17,235 nucleotides of DNA from JAKAUF01 sp050746205 (GTDB lineage Bacteria; Acidobacteriota; Terriglobia; Terriglobales; SCQP01): positions 1 through 17,235 of the forward strand of contig JBOGKW010000064.1 in the NCBI GenBank assembly GCA_050746205.1, read 5' to 3'. This document shows, one piece after another, positions 1 through 7,288 of this stretch. A program made the translations under genes and the position numbers. The notes under the pieces were generated by a model, which made no database searches, was not told the origin of the DNA, and was given only the letters and a program-made list of their open reading frames with translations. The stretch's first letter is position 1, and every line of letters starts with the position of its first letter.

Positions 1-195
1 CTGCAGCACCGCCGGCGCATCGCGGCGGTGCTGCGGGCGCGGCGACCCGCGCTGCCGGCCGCCGCGGCGATGGACTATGCGGGCATGGTGCAGTACCTGC
101 TGCGCGCTGTGCCGGTGCTGTCGCCGGCGCGGGCGGCGGAGATCGAGGAGCTAGTGGCTGCCTACCTTGCGCCGCGTTTGGGAGGGTGCCGGTGA
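1..195 (+). CDS. C-terminal fragment of an upstream gene, possibly a TetR-type regulator
   Basis: The reading frame is open from the left edge to TGA at 193-195 and gives 64 residues, so only the C-terminus is visible. The piece is rich in Arg, Ala and Leu and reads as amphipathic helices, with segments such as MDYAGMVQYLLRAVPVL and ARAAEIEELVAAYL. Helices like these fit the ligand-binding or dimerisation end of a TetR-family repressor, and such repressors often precede RND efflux operons. No diagnostic helix-turn-helix is in view, so this identity is inferred mainly from position. Its stop overlaps the start of the adaptor gene in a GTGA arrangement, which suggests co-transcription and translational coupling with the efflux genes. 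It could equally be another small helical protein. Confidence 0.5.
   Translation: MQHRRRIAAVLRARRPALPAAAAMDYAGMVQYLLRAVPVLSPARAAEIEELVAAYLAPRLGGCR
180..186 (+). promoter_or_regulatory. Ribosome binding site of the RND adaptor
   Basis: GGGAGGG lies inside the last codons of the upstream gene. It is 5-6 nt before GTG 192 but directly abuts GTG 186, so it favours 192 as the start. GTG 192 also overlaps the upstream TGA in the coupled form GTGA. Confidence 0.6.
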
Positions 196-1418
196 TTCGT
201 CATGGGAACGGTGCGGTCGTGGTTTTGGCGGGCGTCCTGGCGGCGCTCGGAGCCGGTTGCGGACATGCGGGCGCGCCCCTGGCGGCCCCGCCGACACCGG
301 TGGTCACGGCAACCGTGAGCGAACGGGCCGTTTCGCTGGACGGTGAATGGGTGGCGACGCTCGACGGCTATGTCAACGCCAATATCCAGGCCGAGGTCAG
401 CGGCTACATCATCCGGCAGGACTATAAGGAAGGCGGGCCGGTGCGGAAGGGACAGGTGCTGTTCGAGATTGATCCGCGCCCCTTCCAGGCCGCACTCGAT
501 CAGGCCAATGGCAAGCTGGCGCAGGCGCGCGCCCAGGTGGCGGACGCGCAAGCGCAGGTGGCGGAGGCGGAAGCGCAGCTGGGCGCGGCAAGCCTGGACG
601 TGAAGCGCGACATTCCCGAAGCGGCTGCGCGCGCGATTGCGCAAAGCCAACTGCAGAACGACACGCAGGCGAAGCTGGCCGCCGAGGCGGCGGTCCAGGC
701 CGCGCGCGCATCGGTCACCGCCGATATGGCCAGCGTCCAGGCGGCGGAGGCGGCGGTCGAGCAAGCGCAGTTGAACCTGGGGTTCACCCAAGTGCGCTCT
801 CTGATTGACGGCGTGGCGGGACTCGCGCAAGTGCAGATCGGGAATCTGGTGTCGCCGCAAACGGTGCTCACCACCGTGTCCCAGCTCAACCCCATCAAGG
901 CGTACTTCGCGATTCCTTCCACGGTGTACCAGCACGGCCTGAGCGGCGAGCCGGGAGCGGTGAATTTGCTGGCGCCGGGGCCGCGGCTGCAGCTGGTGCT
1001 GGGCGACGGGACGGTGTACCCGGAACGGGGGAGGGTGCTGTTTGCCAACCGGCAGGTAGATAGCGATACGGGCACGATCCGCATCGCCGCGGCGTTTCCC
1101 AACCCCGCCGACCACCTGCGTCCGGGTGAAAACGCTCGTGTGCGCACGGTAACCGAGATGCTGCCGAATGCGATCGTAATTCCGCAAAGCGCGGTGGTGC
1201 AGTTGCAGGGGGGCTACCAGGTGGACGTGGTGGACGCGCACGACACGGTGCATGTGCGCCCGATCACGGTGGGCGCGACTACGGGCACGGATTGGGTCGT
1301 CACCTCGGGATTGAGGCCGGGCGAGCAGGTCGTGACCGAAGGCACCGAGAAACTGCATGTGGGCAGCCACGTTCGGCCGCGACCGGCGGGGCCATCCCTG
1401 GCCGCGAGAGGGCAATAG
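192..1418 (+). CDS. RND efflux periplasmic adaptor (membrane fusion protein, AcrA/MexA type)
   Basis: This is the periplasmic adaptor that joins the inner-membrane RND pump to the outer-membrane channel. A short basic N-terminus and a hydrophobic stretch (VVVLAGVLAALGAGC) form an export signal. The Cys suggests a lipoprotein, but its lipobox is weak because Gly rather than Leu is at -3. Next come a lipoyl half-motif (SGYIIRQDYKEGGPVRKGQVLFEID, cited here only as a region near residues 65-92), a long Ala/Gln-rich coiled-coil hairpin at about 95-195, the second lipoyl half containing IDGVAGLAQVQIGNLV, and the beta-barrel and membrane-proximal domains. At about 408 residues it has normal family length. 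GTG 192 is preferred over GTG 186 because of Shine-Dalgarno spacing. The TAG stop directly abuts the ATG of the pump gene. The substrate cannot be read from the sequence. Confidence 0.93.
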   Translation: MIRHGNGAVVVLAGVLAALGAGCGHAGAPLAAPPTPVVTATVSERAVSLDGEWVATLDGYVNANIQAEVSGYIIRQDYKEGGPVRKGQVLFEIDPRPFQAALDQANGKLAQARAQVADAQAQVAEAEAQLGAASLDVKRDIPEAAARAIAQSQLQNDTQAKLAAEAAVQAARASVTADMASVQAAEAAVEQAQLNLGFTQVRSLIDGVAGLAQVQIGNLVSPQTVLTTVSQLNPIKAYFAIPSTVYQHGLSGEPGAVNLLAPGPRLQLVLGDGTVYPERGRVLFANRQVDSDTGTIRIAAAFPNPADHLRPGENARVRTVTEMLPNAIVIPQSAVVQLQGGYQVDVVDAHDTVHVRPITVGATTGTDWVVTSGLRPGEQVVTEGTEKLHVGSHVRPRPAGPSLAARGQ

Positions 1419-4400
1419 ATGTCGCGGTTTTTCATCCGGCGGCCGATCGTCGCGATCGTCATCGCGATTCTGATTGTGATTTGCGGCGTCCTGGTGATTC
1501 TGACCCTTCCGATTTCGGAGTTCCCAGCGGTGGTGCCGCCGGAGACCAAGATTCAGGCCACGTTCGTCGGAGCGGATGCGCAGACGCTGGCGCAATCGGT
1601 GGCTACGCCCATCGAGGAAAAGATGAGCGGGGTCGACAACATGAACTACATGTTCTCGACCAACGCCACCGCCAACGGCGAAATGACGATGACCGTGGAC
1701 TTCGGCGTGAAGACGGACCCGAACACGGACCTTATCCTGACGCAAATGCGCGAGTCGCAGGCGGCATCGCAGCTGCCGGCGGCGGTGAACGACTTTGGCG
1801 TCACCGTGCAGAAGGCGACCACGGCGCCCATGATGCTGGTGTCGCTGTACTCGCCCGATGGCTCTCGCGACGCGATGTTTCTGGCCAACTACGCCTACAT
1901 CAACATCGTGGACCCATTGACGCGCGTGCCGGGCGTGGCCAACATCCAGGTCTATGGCGCCGGCCAATATGCGATGCGCTTGTGGATCAACCCCGCCCAC
2001 CTGGCGAAGCTGGGGCTGACGGTATCCGACATCGAGCAGGCGGTCGAGGCCCAGAACACGGTGAACCCGGCGGGGCAGATCGGCGGCGAGCCGGTGCCGC
2101 CGGGCCAGCAATACACCTATGCGGTGCGGGCGCAGGGGCGGCTGGTGACGCCGCAGGAGTTCGGCAACATTGTGGTGCGGGAGGATCCCGATGGGGGCGT
2201 GGTGCGGCTGAAGGATGTGGCGCGCATCGAGCTGGGGGCGCAGAACTACGACGTATCGGGCGAGCTGAACGGCAAACCGGGCGCGATCCTGGCCATCTAC
2301 CAACTGCCGGGCAGCAACGCGCTGGACACCGCCAATGGCGTGCGGGCGCTGATGGCGCGGGTGGAGAAGAATTTCCCTCGCGGCGTGGCGGCGGTGGTGT
2401 CGCTGGATCAGACCCAAGCGGTGACCGAAGGCTTCCGCGAGATTCTGATCACGCTGGCGATCGCGCTGCTGCTGGTGATCCTGGTGGTGTACCTGTTCCT
2501 CCAGGGATGGCGGGCGACGCTGATCCCGCTGCTTGCGGTGCCCGTGGCGCTGGTGGGAACGTTCGTGTTTTTCCCGCTGCTGGGATTTTCCATCAATACC
2601 CTCTCGATGCTGGGGATGGTGCTGGCGATCGGGCTGGTGGTGGACGACGCGATCGTCGTGGTGGAGTGCGTCGAACGGCACATTGAAGAGGGACTGGACC
2701 CGAAGACGGCGGCGCAACGCGCGATGGAGGAGATTTCCGGACCGGTGGTGGGCATCGCGCTGGTGCTGTCGGCCGTGTTCATTCCGACCGCCTTCGTGCC
2801 GGGCATCACCGGGCGGCTGTATCAGCAGTTCGCGGCGACCATTGCGATTTCGGTCATCCTGTCGGCGTTCAACGCGTTGAGCCTGAGCCCGGCCCTTTCG
2901 GCGCTGTTGCTGCGGCCCCACACGGAACGGCGGCGGCGGGGCCCGTTGGGGGCTTTTTTCGGTTGGTTCAACCGCTGCTTCCATGCGGCCACCAACGGGT
3001 ACGTGCGGGTGTGCGGGACGCTGGCCCGCAAAAGCCTGGTGGCGATCGTGCTGCTTGCGGGATTCGTCCTGGCGGCTTATTGGTCCGCGGCGGGACTGCC
3101 CGGCGGGTTTTTGCCCGATGAGGACCAGGGCTACGTCTACGTCAACTTGCAGCTCCCCAACAGCAGTTCGCTGCAGCGCACCGAGGCCGCCACCAACCAG
3201 GTGGTGAAGGTGCTGCAGCGGACTCCGGGAGTGCAGTATGTGACCAGCGTGGCGGGCTTCAGCCTCCTGAGCTACGTGGAGACCAGCTACAACGCATTTT
3301 TCTTCGTGGTGTTCAAGCCCTGGGGCCAGCGCACGCAGCCGGACGAGCAGTACCAGACCATCAAGCACGATCTCAACCGCGAACTGGCGCAGCTGCCCGC
3401 GGGCACGGCCTTCAATTTCTCCCCGCCGGAGATTCCCGGCATCGGGACCTCGGGCGGCGTCACCATGGTGCTCGAGGACCGGGCGGGAAAGGGCATGCAA
3501 TTTCTCGCGCGCCAGACGCGGATCTTTCTGGCGGCCGCACGCAAGCGGCCCGAGATCGCCAGCATCTCCACCTCGTTGCTGCCCAACGTGCCGCAGGAGT
3601 TCGTGCGCGTGGACCGGGCGCAGGCGCTGCGGGAGGGCATCGCGCTGCCGGATATCTACGATACGCTGCAGGCCGACCTCGGCGGCCTCTTCGTAAACTA
3701 CTTCAACCGCTTTGGGCGGCAGTGGCAGGTGTATATCGAATCGGAGGGACAGTTCCGCACCAGCCCGCGTGATTTGAGCCAGTTCTACGTGCGCAACAAC
3801 AAGGGGAACATGGTGCCGTTGTCGGCCGTCGCCAGCATCACGCCGGGCACCGGCCCCGAGTTCGTGATGCATTACAACGAGTACGATTCGGCGCAGATCA
3901 ACGCCACCGCCGCCGCCGGGGTGACTTCGGAGCAGGCAATGGCGGCGCTGGAGCAGGTGTTCCACCAGACCATGCCGAGCGACATGGGCTTCAACTACAT
4001 GGGCATGTCGTTCCAGGAGAAGAAGGCGGAGCAGGGAGTGCCGGCGGGCGCGATCTTCGGCTTTTCGGTGCTGGTGGTGTTCCTCATCCTGGCGGCGCTG
4101 TATGAGAGCTGGTCCATGCCCTTCAGCGTGCTACTGAGCCTGCCGGTGGCCGTGTTTGGCGCCTACTTCGTGCTGTGGCTGCGGCGCGAACTCCTGCTGC
4201 TGTTCGTGCCCGCTTATGGCGTGCAACTCGGGAACGACGTCTATGCGCAGATCGCGCTGGTCATGCTGATTGGGCTGGCGGCGAAGAATGCCATCTTGAT
4301 CGTGGAATTCGCGCGCAGTGAGGTGATGAAGGGACGGAGCGTCCTCGACGCGGCGCTGATCGGGGCGCGGCTGCGGCTGCGGCCGATCATCATGACCTCG

Positions 4401-4613
4401 CTGGCGTTTATTTGTGGCTGCCTGCCGCTGTGGTTCGCCTCCGGCGCGGGCTCGGTGGCGCGGCGCATCATGGGCACCACGGTCATCGGCGGGACGCTGG
4501 CGGCGAGCGCGCTGGCCATTTTTCTGATTCCCGCGATTTTCTGCTGGGTGGGGGTGAAGCGGGACGTGGCGGTCGGACCACCCGCGGAGACCGCGCCGCA
4601 GGAGGTGGCCTGA
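1419..4613 (+). CDS. RND multidrug efflux transporter, HAE1 family (AcrB/MexB type)
   Basis: This proton-driven inner-membrane pump would work as a trimer and pass hydrophobic compounds to the outer-membrane channel. At 1064 residues it has full family length. TM1 begins near residue 10. The TM4 proton-relay motif GLVVDDAIVVVE carries Asp409 and Asp410, matching AcrB D407/D408. The TM10 motif GLAAKNAILIVEFA carries Lys956, matching K940. The TM11 motif IIMTSLAF carries Thr993, matching T978. The complete relay argues for an active pump. Both large periplasmic loops are present, one between TM1 and TM2 and one between TM7 and TM8. The start ATG immediately follows the adaptor stop, with GAGAGGG at 1406-1412 as Shine-Dalgarno. 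An RND pump with its adaptor and outer-membrane factor in one operon usually exports drugs or toxic organics; the specific substrate is unknown. Confidence 0.96.
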   Translation: MSRFFIRRPIVAIVIAILIVICGVLVILTLPISEFPAVVPPETKIQATFVGADAQTLAQSVATPIEEKMSGVDNMNYMFSTNATANGEMTMTVDFGVKTDPNTDLILTQMRESQAASQLPAAVNDFGVTVQKATTAPMMLVSLYSPDGSRDAMFLANYAYINIVDPLTRVPGVANIQVYGAGQYAMRLWINPAHLAKLGLTVSDIEQAVEAQNTVNPAGQIGGEPVPPGQQYTYAVRAQGRLVTPQEFGNIVVREDPDGGVVRLKDVARIELGAQNYDVSGELNGKPGAILAIYQLPGSNALDTANGVRALMARVEKNFPRGVAAVVSLDQTQAVTEGFREILITLAIALLLVILVVYLFLQGWRATLIPLLAVPVALVGTFVFFPLLGFSINTLSMLGMVLAIGLVVDDAIVVVECVERHIEEGLDPKTAAQRAMEEISGPVVGIALVLSAVFIPTAFVPGITGRLYQQFAATIAISVILSAFNALSLSPALSALLLRPHTERRRRGPLGAFFGWFNRCFHAATNGYVRVCGTLARKSLVAIVLLAGFVLAAYWSAAGLPGGFLPDEDQGYVYVNLQLPNSSSLQRTEAATNQVVKVLQRTPGVQYVTSVAGFSLLSYVETSYNAFFFVVFKPWGQRTQPDEQYQTIKHDLNRELAQLPAGTAFNFSPPEIPGIGTSGGVTMVLEDRAGKGMQFLARQTRIFLAAARKRPEIASISTSLLPNVPQEFVRVDRAQALREGIALPDIYDTLQADLGGLFVNYFNRFGRQWQVYIESEGQFRTSPRDLSQFYVRNNKGNMVPLSAVASITPGTGPEFVMHYNEYDSAQINATAAAGVTSEQAMAALEQVFHQTMPSDMGFNYMGMSFQEKKAEQGVPAGAIFGFSVLVVFLILAALYESWSMPFSVLLSLPVAVFGAYFVLWLRRELLLLFVPAYGVQLGNDVYAQIALVMLIGLAAKNAILIVEFARSEVMKGRSVLDAALIGARLRLRPIIMTSLAFICGCLPLWFASGAGSVARRIMGTTVIGGTLAASALAIFLIPAIFCWVGVKRDVAVGPPAETAPQEVA
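4601..4605 (+). promoter_or_regulatory. Ribosome binding site of the outer-membrane factor
   Basis: GGAGG lies inside the last codons of the pump gene, 8 nt before GTG 4614. It supports the upstream GTG start over the internal ATG 4647, which has a weaker GGAG at 4636-4639. Confidence 0.6.
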
Positions 4614-6038
4614 GTGGCGGTGGGGCGCGGCGTACGGAGCGCCGTCATGGGCGCGCCGGCGCTGGGCGCGGCGCTGGCCCTCTCGGGATGCCTGATGGGG
4701 CCGAGCTATCACCGTCCGAAGCTGGCCGTGCCGCCGAGCTACCGCAATGCGCCGGCGACCGCGGCAAGTCCGGCGGGTCCGGCGGCGGCGGGAGGGCTGG
4801 GGGCGGAGAGTTGGGCGCGGTTATTTCGGGATCCGGTGCTGCAACAGCTGGAGCGTACCGCGCTCAAGAATAACTACGACGTGCGCATCGCCGCGGCGCG
4901 GGTGCTTGAGGCGCAGCAGGAAGCGGGCATCACGCGTGCCAACGAGTTTCCTTTCGTGGACGCCAACGCCAGCGCAACCGGCGAGCTGAATCCGAAGATC
5001 GCGCCGCCGATTCAGGGCTATCGCGCGCGCTATGGCGCGCTCAATCTTTCGCTGGTGTGGAACTTGGATTTCTGGGGCCGCTACCGGCGCGCGACCGAGG
5101 CCGCGCGGGACCAGTGGCTGGCGACGCGGTGGGGCAAACGAGCGGTGGAGTCGTCGGTGGTGGCGCAGGTGGCGGCGGCGTATTTCCAACTGCGGGAGCT
5201 GGACGACGCGCTCGCCATTTCGCGGCGCACGCTCGCTTCGCGCCAGCAGTCGCTGCACCTGACGCGCGTGCTCGAGGCGCATGGTTCGGCCTCCGAGCTG
5301 GAGCTCAGTCAGTCGCAGGAGTTGGTGGCGGCAGCGGCGGAGACGATTCCGGATCTGGAGCGGCAGAGCGTGCAGGAGGAGGACCTGCTGAGCACGCTGC
5401 TGGGGGAGAATCCGGGGCCGATTCCGCGCGGGGCGCCGCTGGCGGCGCAGCCCAACCCGCCCTCGGTGCCGGCGGGGCTGCCTTCGACGCTGCTGGAGCG
5501 GCGGCCGGATATTCGGGAAGCCGAAGACCAACTCATGGCCGCCAACGCCGACGTGGGCGTGGCGCAGGCTTCCTTGTTTCCCAACATACGGCTCACCGGC
5601 GATGGGGGCGTGGAAAGCGATGCGCTCCACCGGCTGTTCACCGCCGCCGGAAAGCAGTGGAGCTTGGCGGCCGGGCTGACGCAGCCAGTGTTTGCCGCCG
5701 GTGCGCTGCGCGCCTCGGTTCGGTTGAGCGAGGCACAGAAGCAGGAGATGCTGCTGACCTACGAGCAGACCGTGCAGCAGGCCTTCCGCCAAGTCTCCGA
5801 CGAGTTGGTGGCGCTGCAGAAGGATCACCAGTTCCGTCAGCAGCAGCAGCGTCTCACCCAAGCCGCAGAGCGCGCCGCCCAGCTGGCGAACGTGCTGTAC
5901 AAGAACGGCGGCGGGAGCTTTCTTCAGGTGCTGGTGGCCGAAGATGACGCGTTCAGCGCCGAGCTGAACCTGTCGCAAGCGGAGCTGAACGAGCGGCTGG
6001 CGGTGGTGGCGCTCTACAACGCGCTCGGCGGAGGCTGA
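4614..6038 (+). CDS. Outer-membrane efflux lipoprotein, NodT/OprM (TolC superfamily) type
   Basis: This is the outer-membrane channel that completes the tripartite pump. It has 474 residues, which is normal length. The signal peptide ends in a good lipobox, LSGC, with Cys26 as the expected acylation site. Starting at GTG 4614 gives an N-region with Arg5 and Arg8; starting at ATG 4647 would leave no positive charge, so the GTG is preferred. Two outer-membrane efflux repeats follow. Family hallmarks are LNLSLVWNLDFWGRYRRA in the first half, LLERRPDIREAEDQLMAANA and ASLFPNIRLTGDGG in the middle, and a C-terminus with NGGGSFLQVL and ending YNALGGG. The GTG directly follows the pump's TGA, so the three genes form one transcript. 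No convincing terminator with a T-tract follows; a GC-rich hairpin lies at 6046-6064. Confidence 0.94.
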   Translation: MAVGRGVRSAVMGAPALGAALALSGCLMGPSYHRPKLAVPPSYRNAPATAASPAGPAAAGGLGAESWARLFRDPVLQQLERTALKNNYDVRIAAARVLEAQQEAGITRANEFPFVDANASATGELNPKIAPPIQGYRARYGALNLSLVWNLDFWGRYRRATEAARDQWLATRWGKRAVESSVVAQVAAAYFQLRELDDALAISRRTLASRQQSLHLTRVLEAHGSASELELSQSQELVAAAAETIPDLERQSVQEEDLLSTLLGENPGPIPRGAPLAAQPNPPSVPAGLPSTLLERRPDIREAEDQLMAANADVGVAQASLFPNIRLTGDGGVESDALHRLFTAAGKQWSLAAGLTQPVFAAGALRASVRLSEAQKQEMLLTYEQTVQQAFRQVSDELVALQKDHQFRQQQQRLTQAAERAAQLANVLYKNGGGSFLQVLVAEDDAFSAELNLSQAELNERLAVVALYNALGGG

Positions 6039-6045
6039 CCATAGG

Positions 6046-6064
6046 GCGGGGCGGGGCCGCCCGC
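6046..6064. terminator. GC-rich hairpin after the RND operon, terminator-like but lacking a T-tract
   Basis: GCGGGGCGG can pair with CCGCCCGC, with one bulged G, starting 8 nt after the last stop codon. The position fits the end of the operon transcript, but no run of T follows. It may be a factor-dependent end, a stabilising 3' hairpin, or chance in GC-rich DNA. Confidence 0.25.
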
Positions 6065-6107
6065 TCCGATAGCTAGAGAAGCTCCGGAGGGCGCATGGAG
6101 GCAAAGC

Positions 6108-6153
6108 GCGAACAGGCGCCAGGAATGTAGCCGGGCTACGCAGCGCTGTTCGC
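6108..6153. repeat. Nested inverted repeat in the convergent intergenic region
   Basis: Outer arms GCGAACAG (6108-6115) and CTGTTCGC (6146-6153) are perfectly complementary. After one bulged G three further pairs extend the arm. Inside sits a second hairpin, GTAGCC-G-GGCTAC (6127-6139). The structure lies between the end of the efflux operon and the end of the secreted-protein gene, which are convergent. It could serve as a bidirectional terminator or be a REP-like element. I see no coding sequence in 6039-6315. Confidence 0.5.
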
Positions 6154-6315
6154 TGGCGTGGACTGCCCGGCGCTGCTGCCGCCCGCCCGCGCCGCCATGG
6201 GAGCCGACCCGGTGGCCGCACGGAAAAATTCGCTGTCGCGGCGGGCAGCATGGCCGGCGCCCGCCCGGACCGACCAATCTGACCGCGTGCTTGCCCTGGC
6301 CGCAGAGCCGGCTGA

Positions 6316-7068
6316 TCAGTGCACCGGGCTGCCGTCGGACCACCAGGGCACGGGCACAACCAGCACTTGCAAGCCGGGCACCTGTTTCTCAAGCGGAGAT
6401 TCTGCGCCCGGCTGCGAAAACCAGAACGAGAAGGAGTACAGCGGCACGTGCGGCAGAAACGCGCCCCAGGCCGCGCTGGTGTGCCGCGTCCATACGAAGA
6501 ACATCAAATGCGAGAGGTCGCTGGAAGGAGGATCGCCCAAGTAGGAACCTTTGGACATCATGTAGCCCATGGCGCCGGGCGGAACCGGACGCAGGGCCCG
6601 GCTGGCAAAAGCGGCTCGCACATTCGCCATGCGCCGCGACAGTGATTCGCCGGCTAAGGTCAGTTGCGTGACTTTGCGCTCAATGGGCAGAATGGTCCGG
6701 GCGGCAGCCGGGTTGAGGCAGTCGGCGCCCCGGATCTTCGGGTTCCAGACCTGGGGCCAATCGAGGCTGCCGGTCCAGCCGCGCTCGACATTGCAGACGA
6801 AGCCGTTAGTTCCCTGCACGGCGGTCTGCCAGCCTTGCCGGCTGAGAACAAGAATGGTCGCGTGGCTGGAAATTGCCGCCGGAGCCGCCGAGCGCGCCAA
6901 CGCGATCTCGGCGTTCCGGTTCATTAAATACGCCTGAATTGGCGCCATTTTCGGATACTTGGGCTTGAGGGCCGCCGGCGATTGCGGGAACGCCCACGCC
7001 AACCCAAGAAGCAGCAGCGAAAATGACACACTGCCCGCAACGGCTCGACACACACTGGATCGGCTCAT
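6316..7068 (-). CDS. Conserved secreted protein of unknown function
   Basis: This 250-residue protein has an N-terminal signal sequence: basic MSRSSVCR, then the hydrophobic core VSFSLLLLGLAWA, with cleavage expected near AFPQSP. The mature part resembles a family of uncharacterised exported proteins that I recall from Acidobacteria and other phyla. Features include a segment starting AEIALARSAAPAAIS, the Cys-containing blocks GTNGFVCNVERGW and WNPKIRGADCLNP, GAMGYMMSKGSYLGD, and a Trp-rich C-terminus PVPWWSDG. The two Cys in these blocks could form a disulfide. No catalytic motif is recognisable. ATG 7068 is chosen over ATG 7113 because AGAGGAGG (7076-7083) lies 7 nt upstream, and because ATG 7113 falls inside the spacer of a good promoter. 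That promoter suggests the gene is transcribed separately from the permease gene upstream of it. Confidence 0.8.
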   Translation of the reverse strand: MSRSSVCRAVAGSVSFSLLLLGLAWAFPQSPAALKPKYPKMAPIQAYLMNRNAEIALARSAAPAAISSHATILVLSRQGWQTAVQGTNGFVCNVERGWTGSLDWPQVWNPKIRGADCLNPAAARTILPIERKVTQLTLAGESLSRRMANVRAAFASRALRPVPPGAMGYMMSKGSYLGDPPSSDLSHLMFFVWTRHTSAAWGAFLPHVPLYSFSFWFSQPGAESPLEKQVPGLQVLVVPVPWWSDGSPVH

Positions 7069-7092
7069 GGGGCGGCCTCCTCTGTCGCAGCT

Positions 7093-7121
7093 AACGTAGC
7101 GGTTGGCCGGCATAGTGTCAA
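7093..7121 (-). promoter_or_regulatory. Predicted sigma-70-type promoter of the secreted-protein gene
   Basis: On the minus strand a consensus -35 TTGACA (7121-7116) is followed after exactly 17 nt by TACGTT (7098-7093), which keeps the first two and last bases of a -10 box. The Shine-Dalgarno and ATG 7068 follow 10-25 nt downstream. A TTGACA hexamer occurs twice more in the palindrome at 7186-7204. Confidence 0.45.
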
Positions 7122-7185
7122 GCGGCAGCCGGCGGCTTTACAGCAGTTTGGGCCTGCCATCCCCGATCAGCCGCTCCGGCCCCGA

Positions 7186-7204
7186 TGTCAATAGCCTATT
7201 GACA
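7186..7204. promoter_or_regulatory. Perfect 19-bp palindrome, candidate operator
   Basis: TGTCAATAGCCTATTGACA consists of two perfect 9-bp arms around a central C. It is AT-rich against a GC-rich background. It lies 65 bp upstream of the predicted -35 box of the secreted-protein gene and 84 bp beyond the end of the permease gene. Perfect dyads of this size are typical sites for dimeric repressors or activators. I cannot name the protein that binds. No -10 box lies at the right distance from either TTGACA within it, so it is more likely an operator than a promoter. Confidence 0.5.
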
Positions 7205-7288
7205 CCCCACGGCTAGGCGGACGCGAAGCGGGGAGGTGGGTACACGTAGAGTTCCCCGGGCCGGCTTGAGTGAGGCAGGGTTGCGGCC

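Noticed and set aside
1292..2686. A 464-residue plus-strand frame overlapping the pump gene
   Set aside because: Its composition is Gly/Ala/Arg-rich without motifs, and it is out of frame with the clear HAE1 pump.
162..3965. A 1267-residue open frame on the minus strand across the RND adaptor and pump genes
   Set aside because: It is antisense to two well-supported genes, is very rich in His, Arg and Gln, and has no domain. This is the usual mirror frame of GC-rich genes.
4821..6392. A 523-residue minus-strand frame across the outer-membrane factor gene
   Set aside because: It is a shadow of the NodT/OprM-type gene, with low-complexity Arg/Gln/His sequence.
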